A stretch of DNA of 15,292 bases from Bacillota bacterium (GTDB lineage Bacteria; Bacillota; Clostridia; UBA1381). The stretch's first letter is position 1. Every line of letters begins with the position of its first letter. The translations under genes were made by a program, and so were the position numbers. The notes beneath the pieces are model-generated. The model saw only the letters and a list, made by a program, of their open reading frames with translations, ran no database searches and was not told where the DNA came from. This document shows, one piece after another, positions 1 through 6,716 of the stretch. The stretch lies in assembly GCA_021203665.1 (NCBI GenBank), contig JAJQAT010000067.1, forward strand, positions 1 to 15,292. The letters are read 5' to 3'.

Positions 1-84
1 ATATCAAACCGCGCGGGGTGTCGAGGTGTGAAATCTTTTGTCAAATTGCACAAAAAAACATTTTAAATATAATTACATATGGTC

Positions 85-113
85 TTTACCGACAAAAAAA
101 TTTGTGATATAAT
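85..113 (+). promoter_or_regulatory. Probable sigma-A promoter of glgB
   Basis: A TATAAT -10 box lies at 108-113 and is preceded by TGA, giving an extended -10 (TGN). A 4/6 match to the -35 consensus (TTTACC, 85-90) sits 17 bp upstream. Transcription would start near 120, leaving a leader of about 65 nt before the glgB ATG at 186. The 84 bases before it show nothing recognisable. Confidence 0.7.
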
Positions 114-185
114 AGTACCAAGTAAGTGCAAAACGCATATAAAAATCATTGTTTTCATTACAGAAATAAAAAGGGAGGGGATTGT

Positions 186-2171
186 ATGACCGAAGAGAAA
201 ACCTGGGCGAATATAAGTCGTTTTCAAACGTATCTGTTTAATTCAGGGGACAATTTCAAGTCATATGAGATGCTCGGCGCTCATAAAGTCAAAGAGGACG
301 GGAAAACAGGCTGGCGGTTCGCAGTCTGGGCGCCCAATGCGGTGAGCGTCAGAGTTGTAGGAGATTTTAACGACTGGAACGGCTTTGACAAGCCGCTTGA
401 GAGAATAGAAACAAGCGGCGTCTGGTACGGGTTCTTCACGGATATAAAAGAAGGAATGCTGTATAAATACGCTATAGAGGCGCGGGACGGCGAAACCTAT
501 TACAAGGCTGACCCGTATGCCTTTAAAAGCGAGCTGCGGCCCGGCACGGCGTCCGTGGTAAAGGATTTATCCGGCTACAAATGGGGCGATAAAACGTGGC
601 TTAACGCGCGCCGCAAGGAAAGCACCATGAATAAGCCGATGAATATTTATGAAATGCACGTAGGCTCATGGCGCATTCATGACGACGGAAGCTTTTATAC
701 CTACCGCGAGCTTGCGGACGAGCTTGTTCCGTATATAAAGGAAATGGGCTACACTCATATAGAAATCATGCCCGTTACGGAATATCCGTTTGACGGCTCG
801 TGGGGATACCAGGTTACCGGATTTTTCTCCGCGACGACGAGATACGGCGACGGAGACGATTTGAAATATATGATAGACAAATGCCATAAAAATAAAATAG
901 GCGTTATCATGGACTGGGTTCCGGCGCATTTCCCGCGCGACGCTCACGGACTGAGAATGTTCGACGGCACCCCCACATATGAGTATGCCGACCCGAGAAT
1001 GGGCGAGCATAAGGATTGGGGAACAATGGTGTTCGACTATTCAAAGAGCGAGGTGGTATCCTTCCTTACGTCGTCGGCGTATTTTTGGGCGGAGGAATAC
1101 CATATGGACGGCATACGCGTTGACGCGGTTTCGTCCATGCTTTACCGCGATTATTCCAGAAACGACGGCGAGTGGATTCCGAACAAGTACGGCGGAAACG
1201 GCAACCTTGAGGCTGTTGACTTTTTGAAAAAGCTCAACAAGATACTCGGCACGGAATTTCCGAATTTCATGATGATAGCGGAGGAGTCAACCGCGTGGCC
1301 GCTTGTAACGGCTCCGCCGGAAAACGACGGACTCGGATTCAATTACAAGTGGAACATGGGTTGGATGAACGATACTCTCCGTTATGTGTCGATGGACCCG
1401 TATTTCAGAAAGGACAATCACAGTCTGCTTACGTTTATTATGATGTACGCGTACAGCGAGAATTTCATATTGCCGCTGTCGCACGACGAGGTTGTTCACG
1501 GCAAGCATTCTCTTATAGACAAGATGTACGGCACATACGATGAGAAATTCGATTCATATAAAACGCTTTTGGGATATTACATGACCATGCCCGGAAAGAA
1601 GCTGCTGTTTATGGGCGGCGAGTTCGGACAGTTCCTCGAGTGGCGCTATGACGACCAGCTTGAATGGAATTTGCTTGATATTGAAAAGCATAAAAAGCTG
1701 CATCAATTTGTCAAGGATTTAAATAAATTCTATCTTGAGAATAAAGCGTTATGGGAGCTTGAGGGCAGCTGGGACGGCTTCAGATGGGTAAACGAGGCGG
1801 ACGCGGAAAATTCCGTTCTCTCGTATATAAGACGCGGCAAGAAAGCCGCGGACAACGTGGTTGTAATCGCCAACTTCACGCCCGTTGACAGACCCATATA
1901 CAAAATAGGCGTACCGTCCGCGGGAGAATACGAGGTGGTTCTGCATTCCAACTCCACGAAATACGGCGGTACGAGGCGCATAGCCAAGAAAACATACAAG
2001 GCGAAGCGTATGCAGTTCTCCGATATGATGTACACCATAGAGGTGTCCATAGACGGCTCGTCGGTAATGTTCCTTAAGAAAAAGCCGGCGGCAAAGAAAA
2101 AGCCCGCCGCGTCAAAGACAAAAGCAACAGCGGCGGCAAAGCCCGCGAAAATAGCCGCGAAAACAAAATAA
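186..2171 (+). CDS. glgB: 1,4-alpha-glucan branching enzyme (GH13)
   Basis: This cytoplasmic enzyme moves alpha-1,4 glucan segments to make alpha-1,6 branches in glycogen. The protein has 661 residues. A CBM48-like N-terminal beta-sandwich (about 25-125) is followed by a GH13 barrel carrying the branching-enzyme motifs YEMHVGSWR, DWVPAHFP and FMGGEFGQF. The three catalytic acids are in place: nucleophile D313 (GIRVDAVSSM), acid/base E366 (MIAEEST) and D434 (LPLSHDEVVHGK), with the same spacing as E. coli D405/E458/D526. The start at 186 is chosen because AGGGAGGGG (172-180) sits just upstream; an in-frame ATG at 126 has no such site and adds 20 non-homologous residues. Residues about 631-661 form a Lys/Ala/Pro tail with no acidic residue, which the family normally lacks. 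It is first in the locus, 55 bp before glgC. Confidence 0.96.
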   Translation: MTEEKTWANISRFQTYLFNSGDNFKSYEMLGAHKVKEDGKTGWRFAVWAPNAVSVRVVGDFNDWNGFDKPLERIETSGVWYGFFTDIKEGMLYKYAIEARDGETYYKADPYAFKSELRPGTASVVKDLSGYKWGDKTWLNARRKESTMNKPMNIYEMHVGSWRIHDDGSFYTYRELADELVPYIKEMGYTHIEIMPVTEYPFDGSWGYQVTGFFSATTRYGDGDDLKYMIDKCHKNKIGVIMDWVPAHFPRDAHGLRMFDGTPTYEYADPRMGEHKDWGTMVFDYSKSEVVSFLTSSAYFWAEEYHMDGIRVDAVSSMLYRDYSRNDGEWIPNKYGGNGNLEAVDFLKKLNKILGTEFPNFMMIAEESTAWPLVTAPPENDGLGFNYKWNMGWMNDTLRYVSMDPYFRKDNHSLLTFIMMYAYSENFILPLSHDEVVHGKHSLIDKMYGTYDEKFDSYKTLLGYYMTMPGKKLLFMGGEFGQFLEWRYDDQLEWNLLDIEKHKKLHQFVKDLNKFYLENKALWELEGSWDGFRWVNEADAENSVLSYIRRGKKAADNVVVIANFTPVDRPIYKIGVPSAGEYEVVLHSNSTKYGGTRRIAKKTYKAKRMQFSDMMYTIEVSIDGSSVMFLKKKPAAKKKPAASKTKATAAAKPAKIAAKTK

Positions 2172-2226
2172 AAATAAGCCAAATATCGGCTGAAAATATA
2201 AACAAAAAATATAGGGAGATGATTTT

Positions 2227-3432
2227 ATGGTATCAAAAGATTGCGTTGCAATGATACTTGCAGGCGGTCAGGGATCGAGACTCGGCGCGTTGACAAAAAA
2301 CGTTGCCAAGCCGGCGGTTCCGTTCGGCGGTAAATACAGAATAATTGATTTTCCGCTTTCAAACTGTGTTCATTCCGGTATAGACACTGTCGGAGTTTTA
2401 ACGCAGTACCAGCCATTGGAGCTGAATAGGTATATAGGAAACGGTAATCCGTGGGATTTGGACAGAAGCCACGGCGGCGTGTATGTTCTGCCTCCGTATC
2501 AGAGCGCCAAAACAGGCGAGTGGTATAAGGGCACGGCAAACGCTATTTATCAGAACATAAGCTTTCTTGAGGGATTTAAGCCCGAGAATGTCTTGATACT
2601 TTCGGGCGACCATATTTATAAGATGCACTACGGCGAAATGCTTAAGGCTCATAAGCAGTCGGGTGCTGCCGCAACGATAGCGGTAATGCCCGTTCCATGG
2701 GAGGAGGCAAGCAGATTCGGTATAATGAACGTCGATGAAAACGGCACGATTACCGAGTTTGAGGAAAAGCCGGCGGAGCCGAAGAGCAACCTTGCGTCAA
2801 TGGGTATATACATATTCAGATATGACGTTCTTAAGAAGTATCTTGAGGCTGACGAGCGCGATCCCGCGTCATCGAACGACTTCGGAAAGAACATAATCCC
2901 CACAATGCTTGCGGACGGAGAAAAAATGGTTTCGTTCAGATTTGAGGGATATTGGAAGGATGTCGGAACAATCCAGAGTCTGTGGGAGGCTAACATGGAT
3001 CTTATCGACAATCCTCCGAAATTCGACCTTAACGACAGACATTGGAGCATTTATTCAAGAAATATGGCTCTTGCTCCTCATTATGTCGGCAATAACGCGA
3101 AAATAACAAATTCAACCGTAACGGAGGGCTGCTATATTGACGGCAGTATCGACCATTCGGTGGTATTCGGCGCCGTTGAGCTTGGCGAGGGCAGTCTCGT
3201 AAAGGATTCGGTTGTTATGCCGGGAGCCAAAATCGGTAAGAATGTTGTTATAGAAAAAGCCGTTATAGGCGCCGACGCCGTTATAGGCGACGGAGCGAAG
3301 GTTGGCGTCAATTCTTCTGACGACAACAAATATGCGTCAAAATTATGTACCAATGACCTTGTGCTTGTCGAGGGCGGAGCCGAAATTGCCGCCGAAGAGG
3401 ACATCTATAAGGGCAGTATGGTAGAAGCGTAA
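2227..3432 (+). CDS. glgC: Glucose-1-phosphate adenylyltransferase (ADP-glucose pyrophosphorylase catalytic subunit)
   Basis: It makes ADP-glucose and pyrophosphate from ATP and glucose-1-phosphate, the committed step of bacterial glycogen synthesis. The 401-residue protein has an N-terminal nucleotidyltransferase domain and a C-terminal left-handed beta-helix (about 290-385, hexapeptide-like repeats such as VVIEKAVIGADAVIGDGA). The nucleotide loop AGGQGSRL (12-19) is intact. D128 in LSGDHIY matches the catalytic Asp (E. coli D142), and K181 in FEEKP matches the glucose-1-P-binding Lys (E. coli K195). GGGAG about 8-12 bases upstream supports the start at 2227. The neighbouring glgD begins 17 bp after its stop, so the two are almost certainly co-translated partners. 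Allosteric behaviour cannot be read from sequence. Confidence 0.96.
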   Translation: MVSKDCVAMILAGGQGSRLGALTKNVAKPAVPFGGKYRIIDFPLSNCVHSGIDTVGVLTQYQPLELNRYIGNGNPWDLDRSHGGVYVLPPYQSAKTGEWYKGTANAIYQNISFLEGFKPENVLILSGDHIYKMHYGEMLKAHKQSGAAATIAVMPVPWEEASRFGIMNVDENGTITEFEEKPAEPKSNLASMGIYIFRYDVLKKYLEADERDPASSNDFGKNIIPTMLADGEKMVSFRFEGYWKDVGTIQSLWEANMDLIDNPPKFDLNDRHWSIYSRNMALAPHYVGNNAKITNSTVTEGCYIDGSIDHSVVFGAVELGEGSLVKDSVVMPGAKIGKNVVIEKAVIGADAVIGDGAKVGVNSSDDNKYASKLCTNDLVLVEGGAEIAAEEDIYKGSMVEA

Positions 3433-3449
3433 GAAAGGAGAGAGAGCCA

Positions 3450-4568
3450 ATGAGAAGAGATACTATGGGTATTATTCTGACAAATGATGACAGAATACCT
3501 CCTATTACAGATATAAGAGCGAACAGCGCGCTTCCCATCGCGGGAAGATACAGAATAATTGACTTTGTGCTTTCAAATATGGCAAATGCCGGCATTACAA
3601 ATATCGGTGTTGCGACGGAGTCGAATTATTCATCACTTATGGACCACATTAAGTCGGGTAAGCCGTGGGATTTGGACAGAAAGAACTGGGGACTTAACAT
3701 ACTTCCCCCGAGCCTTGAGAAAATGACATACGGCGCTATAAAGGGCAATATAGATATGCTTGCCGGCATAAGCGACTTCCTACAGAGAAGCCCGCAGACA
3801 TATGTTATTCTTTCGCTCGGAAACAATATATACAATATTGATTTTGCCGATGTTGTCGAGCAGCATATAGAAAGCCAGGCGGACATCACAATCCTTTACA
3901 AGGATATGCACGGCGTTGAGGAAAAAGAGCTTTCGAGATTTACGATGCTTGAGCTTGACGAGAATAAGCGCGTTACCGATATTGAGGTACAGCCGTATTA
4001 TCCGAAAACCGCAATCGCGGGCATGGACGTGTATGTAATGGAAAAGGCGCTTTTGGAGAGCATTGTTGACGAATGCAGCGCGAGAGGCGACAGGGATTTC
4101 GTTAAGGACGCTCTTGTAAAGAAGATGCAGGGACTTCGCATATACGGCTACGAGCATACCGGCTATACCGATAAGATTGATTCGCTTAAGGCGTATTACA
4201 CAAATAATATGAATTTCCTTGACAAGGACATCAGAAACGACCTTTTCAACCCGAAAAACCCGATTTACACAAAGACCAAGGACCAGTCGCCCACGAAGTA
4301 CGGAGAAGAGGCGTCTGTTTCCAACAGCTTTATTTCGGACGGTTGTACTATTGAGGGTACAGTTATTAACTGCGTTCTTTCGAGAGGCGTTAAGGTAAAG
4401 AAGGGCGCCGTGATTAAAAATTCAATCATTATGCAGGATTCCATTATCGAGGAGGACGTTGAGCTGAGCCACGTTGTACTCGATAAGGAGGTATATATAA
4501 CAAAAGGCAGAAAGCTTATCGGTCAGGAAAGTTATCCTTTGGCAATTTCAAAGGGCACAAAGATTTGA
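3450..4568 (+). CDS. glgD: GlgD, non-catalytic ADP-glucose pyrophosphorylase subunit
   Basis: This 372-residue paralogue of GlgC is typical of Firmicutes, where it forms a hetero-oligomer with GlgC and raises its activity. The fold is retained: RYRIIDFVLSN, a WDLDR segment, and a C-terminal beta-helix (about 285-350). The catalytic parts have decayed. The glycine-rich AGGQG loop is replaced by ILTNDDRIPP, the catalytic Asp (GlgC D128) is N125 in LSLGNNIYN, and the sugar-phosphate Lys (GlgC K181) is Q181 in IEVQPYYP. That pattern favours a regulatory or structural role over independent catalysis. GAAAGGAG (3433-3440) starts immediately after the glgC stop and serves the ATG at 3450. Confidence 0.94.
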   Translation: MRRDTMGIILTNDDRIPPITDIRANSALPIAGRYRIIDFVLSNMANAGITNIGVATESNYSSLMDHIKSGKPWDLDRKNWGLNILPPSLEKMTYGAIKGNIDMLAGISDFLQRSPQTYVILSLGNNIYNIDFADVVEQHIESQADITILYKDMHGVEEKELSRFTMLELDENKRVTDIEVQPYYPKTAIAGMDVYVMEKALLESIVDECSARGDRDFVKDALVKKMQGLRIYGYEHTGYTDKIDSLKAYYTNNMNFLDKDIRNDLFNPKNPIYTKTKDQSPTKYGEEASVSNSFISDGCTIEGTVINCVLSRGVKVKKGAVIKNSIIMQDSIIEEDVELSHVVLDKEVYITKGRKLIGQESYPLAISKGTKI

Positions 4569-4584
4569 TAATAATTACATAATA

Positions 4585-4620
4585 GGACTGCCCCGCTATG
4601 CGGGCAGCCCTGTTCAATTT
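4585..4620 (+). terminator. Terminator-like hairpin after glgD
   Basis: The arms 4585-4596 and 4600-4610 pair around a TAT loop with one bulged C and one A/C mismatch. The following sequence (TGTTCAATTT) is a poor U-tract, so this is a weak or leaky terminator, or an mRNA processing/stability element. Together with the promoter just downstream it separates glgBCD from glgA-glgP. Confidence 0.55.
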
Positions 4621-4642
4621 ATACGTATTTTGAGCGTATACA

Positions 4643-4672
4643 TTGACAAAGGACGGGGTTTGGTATTATAAT
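4643..4672 (+). promoter_or_regulatory. Near-consensus sigma-A promoter of glgA
   Basis: A perfect TTGACA (4643-4648) and perfect TATAAT (4667-4672) are separated by 18 bp. Transcription should start near 4679, just ahead of the first copy of the duplicated ribosome-site sequence. It probably drives glgA, glgP and possibly the GH13 gene independently of the glgB promoter. Confidence 0.8.
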
Positions 4673-4684
4673 AAGTTAAATTAA

Positions 4685-4698
4685 AGAAAGGAATAAGT
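4685..4698 (+). repeat. Direct repeat, left copy (ribosome-site sequence)
   Basis: AGAAAGGAATAAGT is repeated exactly at 4871-4884, 186 bp downstream. The bases before each copy are also partly alike (AAGTTAAAT versus AACTTAAGT), so the duplication may be about 26 bp with some divergence. The two copies bracket the element at 4699-4858. Confidence 0.85.
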
Positions 4699-4858
4699 TT
4701 GAATAAAATCGCCCATCTCACCATTTTTCAAGGCTCGGAGTATAGTCACCATTCAGCACTTTTGCCTACGGCAAAAGCCGCGCTCCGCGCGTTCGCATAT
4801 CTTTACGATGCTAACGCCATCGCCTTTCAAAACGGCAATCTGAACGATTTTATTGCAA
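4699..4858. mobile_element. MITE-like insertion in the glgA leader
   Basis: A block of about 160 bp has inverted ends: AATAAAATCG (4702-4711) and CGATTTTATT (4845-4854) are exact reverse complements, extended by TTG and GCAA. Inside are perfect small hairpins: 4760-4776 (TTTTGCC around TAC), 4779-4789 (CGCG around CTC) and 4806-4822 (CGATG/CATCG). Exact 14-bp direct repeats lie outside at 4685-4698 and 4871-4884, but the right copy is 12 bp away from the inverted end, so this is not a textbook target duplication. A TTG codon at 4699 with AAAGGA 6 bases upstream opens an uninterrupted frame that runs into glgA and would add 65 residues. No transposase is present. It may be a non-autonomous element or a cis-regulatory leader. 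Confidence 0.6.
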
Positions 4859-4870
4859 ACTTAAGTATTG

Positions 4871-4884
4871 AGAAAGGAATAAGT
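4871..4884 (+). repeat. Direct repeat, right copy (in front of glgA)
   Basis: This is the exact second copy of AGAAAGGAATAAGT (first at 4685-4698). It places an AAAGGA sequence about 15 bases before the glgA ATG at 4894, a longer spacing than the 6 bases seen between the left copy and the TTG at 4699. Confidence 0.85.
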
Positions 4885-4893
4885 GGTCAAATT

Positions 4894-6684
4894 ATGAAAG
4901 TTTTATTTGCTACTTCAGAGGCGGCTCCTTTTGTAAAAACAGGCGGTCTCGGCGATGTTGCCGGTTCCTTGCCTGCGACGCTTTGCGAAAAGGGCGTTGA
5001 CGCGAGAGTTATTCTCCCGCTTTATAACTGTATACCGCAGGAATATAAGGACAAAATGAGATATATAAACCATATATATATCGATATGGCTTGGAGAAAG
5101 CAGTACGCGGGCGTATTCGAGCTGGAGCATAACGGCTGTAAGTTCTATTTTATAGACAATAAGTTCTATTTCAACGGAGATAAGCCGTATGACTATATCC
5201 ACCTTGACTGCGAGAAGTTTATATTCTTCTCAAAGGCGGTGCTGTCTATACTTCCGACGATAGATTTCAGACCCGACGTTATCAACTGCAACGACTGGCA
5301 GACGGGTCCGATTCCGGTGTTCCTTGACACATTCCTTGACAATCCGTTCTACAGAGGAATTAAAACGGTTATGACAATTCATAACCTGAAATTCCAGGGA
5401 AGATGGGATTTCAAGAAGATTAAGGACGCTATGGGCATAAGCGATTACTACTTCACGCCGGATAAGCTGGAATTTTACCGCGACGCGAATCTTTTAAAGG
5501 GCGGCATGGTATACGCGAATAAGATTTCCACCGTAAGCTCCACATACGCGGGCGAAATAACCACGGAGGAATACGGCGAGGGTCTGCATAATCTTTTGCG
5601 CGCGAGACAGAATGACCTTGTCGGAATCGTGAACGGAATATCATACACCGATTGGAATCCGCAGACCGATAATATGATTTATCAGAAATACACCGCGAAA
5701 ACGGTACACAAGAAAAAGATTGAGAACAAAAAGAGATTGCAGGCGGAGCTTGGCTTGCCTGTGGACGAAAACAAGATGATGGTCGGCATTGTTTCCCGTC
5801 TTACGGACCAAAAGGGCTTTGACCTTGTGGCGTATAAGATGGAGGAGCTGTGCGCGGGCGGCTTGCAGGTCGTTGTTCTCGGAACGGGCGATGAGAAATA
5901 TGAGAACCTGTTCAGACATTACGCGTGGAAATATCCCGATCGTTTTTCGGCTCAGATTTATTTCTCAAACGAGATGTCGCATAAAATATACGCGGCAAGC
6001 GACGCGTTCCTTATGCCGTCGCGCTTTGAGCCGTGCGGATTGTCTCAGCTTATCAGCCTGAGATACGGAACCGTTCCGATTGTACGCGAAACGGGCGGAC
6101 TTAAGGACACCGTATGGCCGTATAACGAATATACCGGCGAGGGTACGGGATTCTCGTTTGCAAATTACAACGCGGACGAGATGATGAATATTATCTGGTA
6201 TGCCATGAATGTCTATTACGACAGAAAAGACGAGTGGAATAATATAATAGACAACGGTATGGCTGTTGATTATTCGTGGAATGTATCCGCCGATAAGTAT
6301 ATTAAAATGTATCAGGAGCTGACGGGCATATACGATTTGCCCGAAAAAAAAACTCCTGAGGTGAAGGAAACCAAAGAGAAAAAGGAGGACTTTGCAAAAA
6401 AGCTTCGCGAGGATGCCGATGCTTCGGCTGATGTCGCTGTGGAAAAAGCAAAGGAACCCGAAATAGTAAAGGTAGAAAATCCTTTCGATAAGGACGAAAC
6501 ACCCGCCGAGGAGGCGAAGCCGGCGAAAAAGACCGCCGCAAGGACGGGCGCGAGAAAGACGCCGGCTAAGAAAACCGCCGCAGCAGCCAAAAAGGCGTCG
6601 GCGAAAAAGACCGCCGCAAGGAAAACCGCGGCAAAAACAGCGAAGGCTTCTGAAACAGCAACAGACGACAAGAAAACTTCGTAA
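4894..6684 (+). CDS. glgA: Glycogen synthase (ADP-glucose, GT5) with basic C-terminal tail
   Basis: It transfers glucose from ADP-glucose to the non-reducing ends of glycogen in the cytoplasm. From the ATG at 4894 the protein has 596 residues and begins MKVLFATSEAAPFVKTGGLGDV, where family homology starts; K15 of KTGGL is the ADP-glucose-binding Lys. The GT-B C-terminal half carries GIVSRLTDQKG and PSRFEPCGLSQL, with E379 matching the conserved Glu (E. coli E377). The core ends near residue 482, about the usual family length. Residues 483-596 are an extra tail: a charged linker followed by a Lys/Ala/Thr/Pro-rich stretch (542 to about 590) with repeated AKKTAA and KTAA words. A TTG at 4699 could give a 65-residue N-terminal extension encoded by the upstream inserted element, so a longer isoform is possible. 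glgP follows after 32 bp. Confidence 0.94.
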   Translation: MKVLFATSEAAPFVKTGGLGDVAGSLPATLCEKGVDARVILPLYNCIPQEYKDKMRYINHIYIDMAWRKQYAGVFELEHNGCKFYFIDNKFYFNGDKPYDYIHLDCEKFIFFSKAVLSILPTIDFRPDVINCNDWQTGPIPVFLDTFLDNPFYRGIKTVMTIHNLKFQGRWDFKKIKDAMGISDYYFTPDKLEFYRDANLLKGGMVYANKISTVSSTYAGEITTEEYGEGLHNLLRARQNDLVGIVNGISYTDWNPQTDNMIYQKYTAKTVHKKKIENKKRLQAELGLPVDENKMMVGIVSRLTDQKGFDLVAYKMEELCAGGLQVVVLGTGDEKYENLFRHYAWKYPDRFSAQIYFSNEMSHKIYAASDAFLMPSRFEPCGLSQLISLRYGTVPIVRETGGLKDTVWPYNEYTGEGTGFSFANYNADEMMNIIWYAMNVYYDRKDEWNNIIDNGMAVDYSWNVSADKYIKMYQELTGIYDLPEKKTPEVKETKEKKEDFAKKLREDADASADVAVEKAKEPEIVKVENPFDKDETPAEEAKPAKKTAARTGARKTPAKKTAAAAKKASAKKTAARKTAAKTAKASETATDDKKTS

Positions 6685-6716
6685 AATCAGAAGAAAATAA
6701 AAGGGGATGTAGAAAT

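Noticed and set aside
126..185. Upstream in-frame ATG that would extend GlgB by 20 residues
   Set aside because: It has no ribosome site, the extra residues do not look like the family, and AGGGAGGGG sits immediately before the ATG at 186.
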